Part shown: positions 50,329 through 58,811 of the stretch, piece by piece
Position numbering within the stretch: position 1 is the first letter of the stretch
Layout: each line of letters opens with the position of its first letter
Assembly: GCF_900220965.1 (NCBI RefSeq)
Contig: NZ_OBQC01000013.1
Coordinates: forward strand, 58,942 to 122,941
Source of the DNA: Ureibacillus acetophenoni
Lineage (GTDB): Bacteria; Bacillota; Bacilli; Bacillales_A; Planococcaceae
Length of the DNA stretch: 64,000 bases
Reading direction: 5' to 3'
Position numbers and translations under genes: made by a program
The notes under the pieces: model-generated
What the model was told of the DNA's origin: nothing
Databases searched by the model: none
Seen by the model: the letters and a program-made list of their open reading frames with translations, nothing else

Positions 50329-51333
50329 TTGGAACACAATGAGGAAATATTTGATATAACCATTATCGGTGGAGGTCCGGTTGGATTATTTACTGCCTTC
50401 TACGGTGGAATGCGGCAATGTTCTGTAAAAATTATTGAAAGTCTTCCCCAGCTTGGCGGTCAGTTGAGTGCTTTATATCCGGAAAAATATATATATGATA
50501 TACCTGCATTCCCAAAGGTACGCGCACAAGATGTTGTAGACCATCTAATTGAACAAATGCAGCTTTTCGAACAAACAATTTGTCTTGGACAAGCAGTTGA
50601 AACCGTTGAAAAACTCGAAGATGGTACGTTTAAATTAACGACGAATTCGGAAACTCACTACTCAAAATCCATCATTATTACAGCAGGAAATGGTGCTTTT
50701 CAGCCGAGAAAAATTCAAATTGATGGTGGTGATAAATTTGAAAAAACGAATATGCATTACTTTATAAAAGATATGAATCAGTTTGAAGGGAAACGTGTGT
50801 GCGTTCTTGGTGGCGGTGATTCAGCAGTCGATTGGGCATTAATGTTAGAGCCTATTGCTAAAGAAGTGTATTTGGTACATCGTCGTGATACATTCCGCGC
50901 TCATGAGAGCAGTGTCGAAAATTTAAAAAACTCACAAGTTCAAATTATGACACCCTATGTTCCTGTAGAACTTGAGGGTGAAAATCGAATTGAAAAAGTA
51001 ATACTTGAGGAAGTAAAAAGTCACGAAAAAGTAACGCTTGATGTCGATGATGTAATCGTCAATTACGGTTTCCTCTCTTCGCTTGGTCCCATTAAAAACT
51101 GGGGATTAGAACTAGAGAAAAACTCGATTGTCGTAAATAGTAAAATGGAAACAAATATTCCTGGGATTTTTGCAGCAGGTGACATAAGCACCTATGAAGG
51201 GAAAGCAAAACTAATCGTTACCGGATTTGGAGAAGCACCTATTGCAGTTAGTAGTGCAAAAATTCATTTTGATCCAACTGCTAAAAGACATATGATGCAT
51301 AGTACAAGTTTGATGGACGAATTGAAGAAATAG
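50329..51333 (+). CDS. ycgT: Ferredoxin--NADP reductase, thioredoxin-reductase type (YcgT/YumC family)
   Basis: 334-aa FAD/NADPH enzyme that passes electrons from NADPH to ferredoxin. FAD motif [22 protein letters not shown] motif [16 protein letters not shown], and the C-terminal [11 protein letters not shown]. There is no CxxC redox pair, which excludes thioredoxin reductase. The start is TTG at 50329, 10 nt after GGAG; an ATG nearer to that site is out of frame and ends at once. It has a strong terminator. Very similar in layout to Bacillus YcgT. Confidence 0.92.
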   Translation: MEHNEEIFDITIIGGGPVGLFTAFYGGMRQCSVKIIESLPQLGGQLSALYPEKYIYDIPAFPKVRAQDVVDHLIEQMQLFEQTICLGQAVETVEKLEDGTFKLTTNSETHYSKSIIITAGNGAFQPRKIQIDGGDKFEKTNMHYFIKDMNQFEGKRVCVLGGGDSAVDWALMLEPIAKEVYLVHRRDTFRAHESSVENLKNSQVQIMTPYVPVELEGENRIEKVILEEVKSHEKVTLDVDDVIVNYGFLSSLGPIKNWGLELEKNSIVVNSKMETNIPGIFAAGDISTYEGKAKLIVTGFGEAPIAVSSAKIHFDPTAKRHMMHSTSLMDELKK

Positions 51334-51344
51334 AATAGAACAAC

Positions 51345-51388
51345 AAAGCCATTAGCCTAATAGTGAATAATTGGGCTAATGGCTTTTA
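51345..51388 (+). terminator. Terminator after ycgT
   Basis: AAAGCCATTAGCC / GGCTAATGGCTTT, perfect 13-bp stem followed by TAAC; T run is inside the 3' arm. Confidence 0.87.
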
Positions 51389-51520
51389 ACTTTATTAGTA
51401 TCTTTCATCTATGATCAGGTACGCCAGCATAAATTCCATAATTCTATTATGGAATATTCAATAATTCAAAAGTATATATAAAAATAATAACCTTAACTTT
51501 AGTAAAGAAGGTGAAATCTA

Positions 51521-52642
51521 TTGCAACCGCTTGAGAATATAAGAGTTTTAGATTTGTCTCGTGTTTTAGCTGCTCCTACAGGCACAATGCTTTTAGGTGA
51601 TCTAGGAGCTGAAGTGATTCGTATTGAACATCCAGAAGGTTCAGATAGTATGCGTGAATGGGGACCTTTCGTCAATGGGCAAAGCACATATTATTTAAGT
51701 GCTAATCGTAATAAAAAATCCATTACCCTTGATTTAAAACTAGAGTCTGAACGAGAAAAATTTAAAAAACTTGTATCAGATGCAGATATAATAATAGAAA
51801 ACTTTAAAACCGGTGACATGAAAAAATTAGGGCTTCATTACGAAGAGTTACAAAAAGTAAATCCACGAATTATTCATGTTGCGGTTACAGGATTTGGACA
51901 AACAGGACCCCTCGCTTCGGAACCAGGTTTTGACCCAGTCATTCAGGCAATGAGTGGTTTGATGGATGTAACTGGAGCGATTGATGGAGAACCAACTAGA
52001 GTAGGTATCCCTATTGCCGATATCTTAACTTCTCACTATGTTGTCATTGGTGTTTTAGCAGCACTTCGCCAAAGAGATCTTACAGGGAATGGTCAATTTA
52101 TCGATTTATCTTTATTTGATGTTCAACTGAGCAGTATGGCTAATGTTACAAGTGCTTATTTGAATGCAGGATATGTTTCAAAACGACTTGGCAATCAACA
52201 TAATAATATTGCCCCCTATCAAGTGTTCAAGTGTAAAGATGGATTAATCATGATTTGTGCTGGGACTGAATTACAATTTATCAAACTATGTATGTTGTTA
52301 AACAAGCCCGAATGGGTTCAGGATGAACGATTCAAAACAAACGTCCTCCGAAAAAACCATGAAAATCTCTTAGCCGAAATGATTAATGAAATTACCGTTA
52401 CGAAAAATCGAGATGAATGGCTTCAACTACTTCATGACTATAAAATTCCTGGTGGACAGGTACTTACTGTGGCAGAAGCTTTAGAACATCCACAAACGAA
52501 GGCTCGTCACTTAATTGGTGAAGTGGAACATCCGGTATACGGAACAGTAAAATTCATTAAAAATCCTCTTCAATATTCAGAGTTAAATATTCAATATAAA
52601 TATGCACCGCCTATATTAGGTGAGCATAATGATTCTTTATAA
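51521..52642 (+). CDS. CaiB/BaiF family (class III) CoA-transferase
   Basis: 373-aa class III CoA-transferase. Hallmarks: VLDLSRVLAAPTGTMLLGDLGAEVIRIEHP at the N-terminus, NKKSITLDLK, and the catalytic Asp138 in PGFDPVIQAMSG. It moves CoA between organic acids; the pair of acids cannot be read. The start is TTG at 51521, 7-9 nt after AAGGTG. Single-gene unit with a strong terminator. It may connect to the acyl-CoA metabolism elsewhere in the window, but it is not in an operon with it. Confidence 0.9.
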   Translation: MQPLENIRVLDLSRVLAAPTGTMLLGDLGAEVIRIEHPEGSDSMREWGPFVNGQSTYYLSANRNKKSITLDLKLESEREKFKKLVSDADIIIENFKTGDMKKLGLHYEELQKVNPRIIHVAVTGFGQTGPLASEPGFDPVIQAMSGLMDVTGAIDGEPTRVGIPIADILTSHYVVIGVLAALRQRDLTGNGQFIDLSLFDVQLSSMANVTSAYLNAGYVSKRLGNQHNNIAPYQVFKCKDGLIMICAGTELQFIKLCMLLNKPEWVQDERFKTNVLRKNHENLLAEMINEITVTKNRDEWLQLLHDYKIPGGQVLTVAEALEHPQTKARHLIGEVEHPVYGTVKFIKNPLQYSELNIQYKYAPPILGEHNDSL

Positions 52643-52688
52643 ATTTCTAGAATTAGCTTCCCCACTGTTTCTTATATCAACGAAAAAA

Positions 52689-52729
52689 CATCCCAAAAGA
52701 TTTAATTTAAACCTTTTGGGATGCTTTAT
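52689..52729. terminator. Terminator between CoA-transferase and aldo-keto reductase genes
   Basis: CATCCCAAAAG / CTTTTGGGATG, perfect 11-bp stem, CTTTATTT on the right and AAAAAA on the left, so it can work for both convergent genes. Confidence 0.88.
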
Positions 52730-52740
52730 TTATTTCAATG

Positions 52741-53682
52741 TTATGCTAAAATTTCTTCAATTTTTTGAATAACTCCCTCTTCTAACACAATACCTGAAGC
52801 TTTTACGTTTTCTTCAATTTGTTCTGGGCGGCTAGCACCAACTAGGGCACTTGCTACGTTTGGTTGTCTTAAAATCCATGCGATAGCAAGTTGAGAAAGT
52901 GTAATATCAAGTTCATTTGCTACTGTTGTTAAGTGATCTACCTTATTAAGATACTCATCTGTTAAGAATCGTTGAATTGAAGTATTATTCGTTGTTGCAC
53001 GGCTTCCTTCAGGTATACTTGCTCCTTTTTTGTATTTACCTGTTAACACACCTTGTGCAAGTGGTGACCAAACTACTTGGCCGATACCGTGTTTTTCACT
53101 AACAGGAATAATTTCCTTTTCGATAACACGGTGGAACATATTATATTGCGGTTGATTTACCACAATGCGGTCAAGAAGTTTTTTATCTGCAATATGAACA
53201 GCTTCAGAAATTTGTTCTGCAGTCCATTCACTTACACCTAAATAAAGCACTTTTCCTTGACGTACTAAGTCGTCGAATGCACGAAGCGTTTCCTCTACTG
53301 GTGTTTCTTGGTCAAAACGGTGTGCATAATAAATATCAACATAATCGACATCAAGTCGTTTTAAACTCGCGTTAGCTTGTTCAATAATATGTTTACGTGA
53401 AAGTCCTCTATCATTTGGACCTTCTCCCATTGGCCAGAATACTTTTGTTGCAAGGACGATTGACTCACGTTGGAACTCTTTAATTGCTTGTCCAACTACT
53501 ATTTCTGCTTCCCCGCGCATGTAGACATTTGCCGTATCGAAGAAATTAATTCCTAAATCATAGGCACGATGAATTGTTCGAATGGCAGAATCGGATTCTA
53601 CATATCCACCGTATGTTAGCCAACTTCCTAAGCTAATTTCACTCACTTTTAACCCTGTATTACCTAATCGTCTATAATGTAT
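52741..53682 (-). CDS. Aldo/keto reductase (Kvbeta-like) with apparent ATA start codon
   Basis: 313-aa NADPH-dependent aldo/keto reductase of the YhdN / potassium-channel beta-subunit type: FFDTANVYMRGEAE with the catalytic Asp and Tyr, ATKVFWPM with the catalytic Lys, and WSPLAQGVLTGKY. The first ordinary start in frame is GTG at 53646, but that would cut off the family's conserved HYRRLGNTGLKV, encoded just upstream. No ATG, GTG or TTG exists between that segment and the in-frame stop before it. AAGGGGG lies 9 nt before an ATA codon at 53682-53680, so I place the start there. Confidence 0.87.
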   Translation of the reverse strand: MHYRRLGNTGLKVSEISLGSWLTYGGYVESDSAIRTIHRAYDLGINFFDTANVYMRGEAEIVVGQAIKEFQRESIVLATKVFWPMGEGPNDRGLSRKHIIEQANASLKRLDVDYVDIYYAHRFDQETPVEETLRAFDDLVRQGKVLYLGVSEWTAEQISEAVHIADKKLLDRIVVNQPQYNMFHRVIEKEIIPVSEKHGIGQVVWSPLAQGVLTGKYKKGASIPEGSRATTNNTSIQRFLTDEYLNKVDHLTTVANELDITLSQLAIAWILRQPNVASALVGASRPEQIEENVKASGIVLEEGVIQKIEEILA

Positions 53683-53931
53683 AACCCAATTCCCCCTTCG
53701 AAATAAAATCTAAAATCCTATTAGACTTCTAGGTTTTATTTTAATGGTACATTTTGGGTCTGTCAATTAATGCAAACAGAATTTAAACCGCCTATGATTT
53801 TACACCCTCTTTTATTACTATTTTGATAATTTTATGGAATAAATTTATATTTACACAAAAATATGTTACCTTTCCCATAATCCATCGTCTATTTATTCGT
53901 AAGTAAAAAAATTGAATTGTGGAGGGTTTTC

Positions 53932-54414
53932 ATGTCTTTATCTTTGCGAGTACCAAAATTGAGCGTGTTGTTTTTATCAGTATTATCAGTAATAGCTTTA
54001 CTGCTCTTTACTCTAGCTCCAAAAGCATCTGCTACTATTAATTACGGCGAAGAAGTTTCAGCAGTGGCAAAAACTTATGTTGAAAGTCCTTATGAATGGG
54101 GTGGCACAACACCAAAAGGTTTTGATGCAAGTGGATTTACACAATATGTTTATAAAAATGCGGCAACGAAAATGAACATCCCAAGAACAAGTGCACTCCA
54201 ATATAAAATGGGTGAATCCGTGAAAGATAGCGAATTGCAGGCTGGTGATCTAGTCTTTTATGAAACAGGTGAAAAAGGAAAAGTATCATTTGTTGGGATT
54301 TATAACGGGGATGGTACATTTACAGGAGTTACGATCAGTGGCGTAAAAATTGTTAAAATGAGCGATCAATACTGGAAAGACCGTTATGTTGGTGCAAAAC
54401 GGATAGTTAAATAA
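53932..54414 (+). CDS. NlpC/P60-domain secreted protein lacking catalytic residues
   Basis: 160-aa exported protein. Signal peptide of about 34 residues (SVLFLSVLSVIALLLF...APKASA). The mature part is one NlpC/P60 fold: YVESPYEWGGTTPKGFDASGFTQYVYK ... LQAGDLVFYETGEKGKVSFVGIYNGDG. Active members have Cys in GFDCSG, His in HVGIY and a polar third residue; here they are Ala66, Phe120 and Gly132 (GCA codon at the Cys position). It cannot be a cysteine peptidase, so a cell-wall-binding or regulatory role is likely. The start is the ATG at 53932, 5-6 nt after GGAGGG, not the GTG at 53917. Confidence 0.87.
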   Translation: MSLSLRVPKLSVLFLSVLSVIALLLFTLAPKASATINYGEEVSAVAKTYVESPYEWGGTTPKGFDASGFTQYVYKNAATKMNIPRTSALQYKMGESVKDSELQAGDLVFYETGEKGKVSFVGIYNGDGTFTGVTISGVKIVKMSDQYWKDRYVGAKRIVK

Positions 54415-54425
54415 CATAACAGTTA

Positions 54426-54463
54426 AAAATCTGCTATTCAATAGAAAATGAATAGCAGATTTT
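54426..54463. terminator. Bidirectional terminator
   Basis: AAAATCTGCTATTCA / TGAATAGCAGATTTT, perfect 15-bp stem with an 8-nt loop, between the convergent NlpC/P60 and GGDEF genes. Confidence 0.9.
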
Positions 54464-54464
54464 A

Positions 54465-55655
54465 TTAGGTTTCATTCGTCTCTATTTTATTCATTTCCTT
54501 ATTCATATACATTCGTTTATCAATTAATTTGAACATTTCATTTAGGTTTTCATCTTTAGTTGGAACAAATGTCATTCCTATACTGAGTGCGATTGTAAAT
54601 CCTTTATTCATCCAATCAATATTCTTTTGTTTTATTTTTTTATTAATTAATGCATGAATGGCAACTTGTTCTTCTTCTCTATGTGATATATAAAGAATAA
54701 ACTCGTCTCCCCCAATGCGGAAGACCCTATGTTTTTTTGATGAAATATGTTTTAAACAGTCCACCGTTTCACGTAAAAATAAGTCTCCCACATTATGGCC
54801 TAACTGATCGTTAATTTGCTTAAAATTATCTAAATCTACTAAGACAAATGTACCTGATGCTCCTTCTTCAGGAAATCTCCTTTTAAATTCTTCCCAAGAT
54901 GACCTATTTTCCGCGCCAGTTAAAGCATCTGTTAATGCAATTACTTCTAAGTCATTTACTTTTTTGAAATACAAAACAGAGAAATAAATAGAATATAAAA
55001 GTAAAACTGTTACGAAAATCCCCCATATACCATAAGCTTCATATAATAATACCATACAAATACTTAATAGATTTTGACTTGTATAACCCCAATTTAAATC
55101 ATACTTAATGAGCTTGATTTGATTTAGTAATGAATTTTTCTTTCGATAAGAGACAATAATTGCTGCGACGAAACGATTAATAAAAAAGTGTGCCACTATT
55201 CCTAATCCAAGCCAACAAAATGCTTGAGGAAGTTCGTAACCTAATACTTCAGACAACGTATTCGAAACTAAGGTGACGGCTAAGATCCCCAAAGTTAAAT
55301 GTCCAAATGTAATAAACGCATTATGAATGTTTGTCCATTTAGAAAAATTAAAAATTAAAACTCCCGTAAAGGTTATTAAAACCGAATAATGATACGGGAA
55401 GACAAATGCACTAAATATTACAAAACCTATAAAGGGTCTCCAAACACTACCACTTGGTAAAGTGACAGCCATTGAAAAGGTCATAATAATTAGAACGACA
55501 ATTATAAAACTATCTGTTAAATTCTTTGGATTTATTTCATCTTGTATTAATTCAAATATTGAATATAGTAAGCTAGTAAACCCAAAAATAGCTATACAAA
55601 TAACTACGATAGTTTTACCAAAGTATCCTAATTGATGCTTATTTTTTTCAATCAT
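54465..55655 (-). CDS. Membrane diguanylate cyclase (GGDEF)
   Basis: 396-aa protein. The first 230 residues are seven or eight hydrophobic helices (a MHYT/5TM-like input domain). The C-terminal GGDEF domain has TDALTGAENRSSW at its start and the active-site motif RIGGDEFILY. LVDLDNFKQINDQLGHNVGD is the normal substrate region, so it should make c-di-GMP. No RxxD inhibitory site is seen five residues before GGDEF. The start is the ATG at 55655; a TTG just upstream is in frame. Confidence 0.88.
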   Translation of the reverse strand: MIEKNKHQLGYFGKTIVVICIAIFGFTSLLYSIFELIQDEINPKNLTDSFIIVVLIIMTFSMAVTLPSGSVWRPFIGFVIFSAFVFPYHYSVLITFTGVLIFNFSKWTNIHNAFITFGHLTLGILAVTLVSNTLSEVLGYELPQAFCWLGLGIVAHFFINRFVAAIIVSYRKKNSLLNQIKLIKYDLNWGYTSQNLLSICMVLLYEAYGIWGIFVTVLLLYSIYFSVLYFKKVNDLEVIALTDALTGAENRSSWEEFKRRFPEEGASGTFVLVDLDNFKQINDQLGHNVGDLFLRETVDCLKHISSKKHRVFRIGGDEFILYISHREEEQVAIHALINKKIKQKNIDWMNKGFTIALSIGMTFVPTKDENLNEMFKLIDKRMYMNKEMNKIETNET

Positions 55656-56013
55656 CAAAACACATCCAACAAAAAATATAAAAAATTATTCACTTAAACG
55701 TTAGGCACATAGCCCTAATTCAATTGCCCTATCATCTATCATACAATACTTTCCTTTACAGTTCATGTATTTGCTCTTAAGCAAAATCAAATCATTAATA
55801 GATTATTTAATACGAAATTACTAAAGCGAATATGTAAGTTGGTATGATTAATCTAACTAACCACTTCTTATAATTTAACTGCCATCCCTGGCAATATTTT
55901 TAGTAAATAACATTCAATTCAACATAATAAATTTATCTATTTAATAAACTATTAGAAAATAAATAGTATTCAAGTGTAACAATGAATATAACAGATTAAC
56001 GGAGGGGATTTAA
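55656..56013. other. 358-bp divergent intergenic region
   Basis: AT-rich. Holds the promoters of the GGDEF gene and of the 3-hydroxyacyl-CoA dehydrogenase gene. No ORF, repeat or defined regulatory site was recognised. Confidence 0.5.
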
Positions 56014-56946
56014 ATGGATAAAGTGACAGTACTAGGAGCAGGAACGATGGGACATGGCATTGCCCAACTATATGCGCAAGCAGGTTTTCAAGTTTCCTTA
56101 TATGATATTAATAATGACATTTTAAAGAATGCTTTAACTAGAATTACAAACAACTTGAATCTGTTAACAAAATACAATAATCTTACTATAAATAAGGATA
56201 AAGTGTTGCATCAGATTTCAATTACTACTAACCTTGAAGACGCGGTTCTAAATAGTCATTTTATAATTGAAGCCGTTTCAGAAAATTTATCGATTAAATT
56301 TGATTTATTTCAAAAACTAGAAGAAATTGTGGATGAGAAAACGATTATCGCATCCAACACTTCCACGTTCTCTATCCAACAATTATCTGAAGGACTTCAA
56401 CATAAGGATCGTCTCATCATTACACATTTCTTTAATCCAGCTCATTTAGTTCCGCTCGTTGAAGTGGTAAAAGGACCTAATACACCGAAAGAGCTGATTG
56501 ATGAAACAGTAGAAATGCTTAAGCAAATAGGTAAACAACCCGTAGTACTAAAAAAGGACGTTCCTGGCTTGATTGCAAACCGTTTACAAGCTGCATTAGT
56601 TCGGGAAGCATTTTATTTGCTTGATGAGGGCGTTGCCGATGCAAGGGATATCGATTTAGCGATTACGGCAGGCCCTGGCTTTCGATGGGCATTCATTGGC
56701 CCTTTAGAGACGGCTGATTTTGGTGGATTAGATATTTGGAAAAGTGTCGTAGAAAATCTAGCACCTCATCTTTCTAAAGAAGAAACAATTCCATCATCGA
56801 TCAATGAAAAAATTGAAATTGGACAACTTGGAACGAAAGCAGGAAATGGAATTTTTCAATATAATGGTGACGATGAAATTCAGAAGAGAATTAGAGAAAG
56901 AGATAAACAATTTATTCGATTAGGACAAATTAAAAATTCTAATTAA
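56014..56946 (+). CDS. 3-hydroxyacyl-CoA dehydrogenase
   Basis: 310-aa NAD-dependent dehydrogenase of the 3-hydroxybutyryl-CoA type. Rossmann motif GAGTMGHGIAQLYAQAGF at the N-terminus; ASNTSTFSIQQL and HFFNPAHLVPLVEVVKG with the catalytic His; Asn in the VPGLIANRLQ segment. It has no hydratase domain, so it is the single-function enzyme of beta-oxidation or butyrate metabolism. GGAGGGG precedes the ATG. Monocistronic with a strong terminator. Confidence 0.92.
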   Translation: MDKVTVLGAGTMGHGIAQLYAQAGFQVSLYDINNDILKNALTRITNNLNLLTKYNNLTINKDKVLHQISITTNLEDAVLNSHFIIEAVSENLSIKFDLFQKLEEIVDEKTIIASNTSTFSIQQLSEGLQHKDRLIITHFFNPAHLVPLVEVVKGPNTPKELIDETVEMLKQIGKQPVVLKKDVPGLIANRLQAALVREAFYLLDEGVADARDIDLAITAGPGFRWAFIGPLETADFGGLDIWKSVVENLAPHLSKEETIPSSINEKIEIGQLGTKAGNGIFQYNGDDEIQKRIRERDKQFIRLGQIKNSN

Positions 56947-56957
56947 ATAGATATATG

Positions 56958-56988
56958 GCCAGCTATTAAACACGCTGGCTTATTTTTT
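56958..56988 (+). terminator. Terminator after 3-hydroxyacyl-CoA dehydrogenase gene
   Basis: GCCAGC-TATTAAACAC-GCTGGC followed by TTATTTTTTAT; ends at the stop of the convergent gene. Confidence 0.87.
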
Positions 56989-57835
56989 ATGATTGATTAT
57001 AAGTAAAGTCTGATTTTAATATGATTTCATCTGCCGATAGATTAAGAAGTGTTTTGGAGTCAATCATTTTATTCCTTTCTAAAAAGGACTTTACAATCGC
57101 GTAACCCATACAATAGCCAATCCAATTTGGTAGTCGACTCGATCCATCCCCATACAAATATCGTTGGTGATGACTAACACCTTTTCGATTAAGTACTCGC
57201 ATAAATGAGCCTTTCCATATCCCCTTTAAATCTTTAATCGAATATTTTGAAATCCAAGGTGAACACCATTTTCTGCCATACAATTCCTCTACCATGCATT
57301 CTGCCATCCCTTCAATAATTAACGATTCTTTTAAAGGGATTTCTTCTGGTGCTTTGTTAAGAATGTTCAATCTGCAAAAATGATGATATTCGTGTGCAAT
57401 CATAGCTTTTAATTCTATTTCAGAAAGCTCTGGAGAAACAAATAAAATAACTGCCTCTTTATAAGAAACTCCATTTTTATTCGCTTCAATACTATCTACG
57501 ATCGGTCGATGTTTTGTTAATGGGAACATAAAAATTGGACACTCGTTCCCATTCCACCTATTCTTCAGCCTATCGTATTCTTCTTGAACGATTCTCCAAA
57601 TATTCATATTTTCGAATTTCCTTAAAGCTCTTTCTATATCTACTACCTCATTTGGCTCAAACAACCCATTACTCAGAAGCTCATAATGCAATTCTTCAGG
57701 CGAACTTATCGGTAAGAAATCTTTAAGTTGTTCATATATCAAATCTTGCACAACATTTATAGGTGTTTTCTCTAACCCAAGACGTGACATATCAACTAAT
57801 CTTTCAAGTAATTTTTTTGTATTTTCAACTGCCAA
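56987..57835 (-). CDS. DUF2268 putative zinc protease (YjaZ-like)
   Basis: 282-aa protein of the DUF2268/YjaZ family. A gluzincin-like motif IAHEYHHFCR (HExxH) is followed by a downstream Glu (EGMAECMVEELYG), consistent with a metallopeptidase. No signal peptide or membrane anchor, so it acts in the cytoplasm. The C-terminal GYCMGYAIVKSFL is also typical. Substrate unknown. Confidence 0.85.
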   Translation of the reverse strand: MAVENTKKLLERLVDMSRLGLEKTPINVVQDLIYEQLKDFLPISSPEELHYELLSNGLFEPNEVVDIERALRKFENMNIWRIVQEEYDRLKNRWNGNECPIFMFPLTKHRPIVDSIEANKNGVSYKEAVILFVSPELSEIELKAMIAHEYHHFCRLNILNKAPEEIPLKESLIIEGMAECMVEELYGRKWCSPWISKYSIKDLKGIWKGSFMRVLNRKGVSHHQRYLYGDGSSRLPNWIGYCMGYAIVKSFLERNKMIDSKTLLNLSADEIILKSDFTYNQS

Positions 57836-57939
57836 CCCTATCCCTCCCTTTTCTATCCTATGTTTTAGACTATTAACTCGTGTGTTCTTTTTACCCCACC
57901 ATATATTAATTAGAGTCTTAAAGAAAAGGAGGTTTTATG

Positions 57940-58209
57940 ATGGATAAACGTCAAGCTTATGATCTCTGTTGTCGATATCGAGGAAAAATGGTCTGTATTA
58001 CAGATAAACGAGGCAATAAACACTTTGGTAGAATTACACGAGTAGAAAGAGATATGGTATGGATTTTACCAAGTAGAGGTCGTCGTGGATATGGACTAGG
58101 GTTCTGGGGCTTCGGTGGTGGATATGGCTACGGCTATGGTGGTTTAGGTTACGGCATTGCACTTGGAGCTATTCTTGGAATTGCACTAGTATCAGCATTT
58201 AGATGGTAA
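57940..58209 (+). CDS. Small protein: Sm-like beta region plus Gly/Tyr-rich tail
   Basis: 89-aa protein. Residues 1-45 (LCCRYRGKMVCITDKRGNKHFGRITRVERDMVWIL) look like a small beta-barrel of the Sm/SH3 type. Then follow RGRRGYG and a Gly/Tyr/Phe-rich stretch (FGGGYGYGYGGLGYG), and a hydrophobic C-terminus (ALGAILGIALVSAF) that could be a membrane or assembly segment. Gly/Tyr-rich tails are common in spore-coat and exosporium proteins. The start is the second of two adjacent ATGs (57940), 7 nt after GGAGG. Family not recognised. Confidence 0.72.
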   Translation: MDKRQAYDLCCRYRGKMVCITDKRGNKHFGRITRVERDMVWILPSRGRRGYGLGFWGFGGGYGYGYGGLGYGIALGAILGIALVSAFRW

Positions 58210-58223
58210 TAAAATAGGTGTAT

Positions 58224-58287
58224 ATCAGTGGGGGTCTAACTTTTATCTGTTCCTAGGGGAACGTTCGTACTTCCCCCACTGATTTTT
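58224..58287 (+). terminator. GC-rich terminator with long loop
   Basis: ATCAGTGGGGG / CCCCCACTGAT, perfect 11-bp stem, 38-nt loop containing a second hairpin (TTCC-TAGG-GGAA), followed by TTTTCATC. Confidence 0.85.
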
Positions 58288-58510
58288 CATCCAATCCATT
58301 GCTTTTCATCTTCAGTAAATTCTATTTGCAAAGTGATTCATCTCCTTTCATGAAGTTTTTATACTCCCAAATTTTATTCTATCTTATTCAATTGTAAATG
58401 AAGAATATACTACTGAATTTCTAATGCCGAACAGCTTTCACAATTCCATTTCGTTTACGCTCGCCTCAAGCAATGCTAATATCTTAAATAGAATGAAGGG
58501 AGCGATTTAG

Positions 58511-58801
58511 TTGGTAAAAGAGGTATATTTAAATGATCGATTATTTCAGTTAGAGCACTATCAAGAAGAAACCGTGAATGGTTTACATAAAATCTCTATT
58601 GATTTCAAAGTGACAAGTGAAGAGTATCATGATGTGGCAATTTTACTTTATGAAGGAACGTTTGATGTAAAAGTACCGGAGCGCGATCTCGCCTTTCGTG
58701 GAACCATCCAACACTACTCCACTTCTGTTACAGATTTATATAAAGAAGGACAAGTTGCCGATTATAAATTAATTTTAATGGAAGTAAAACCTGAGAAATG
58801 A
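58511..58801 (+). CDS. ykvR: DUF3219 family protein (YkvR-like)
   Basis: 96-aa protein that follows Bacillus YkvR: ISIDFKVTSEEYHDVAILLYEGTFDVKVPERDLAFRGTIQHYSTSVTDLY. The family has no known function and is probably a small beta-barrel. The start is TTG at 58511, 7-8 nt after GGGAG. It is 10 bp upstream of the luciferase-like monooxygenase, so the two are probably one operon. Confidence 0.9.
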   Translation: MVKEVYLNDRLFQLEHYQEETVNGLHKISIDFKVTSEEYHDVAILLYEGTFDVKVPERDLAFRGTIQHYSTSVTDLYKEGQVADYKLILMEVKPEK

Positions 58802-58811
58802 GGGTGCATTG

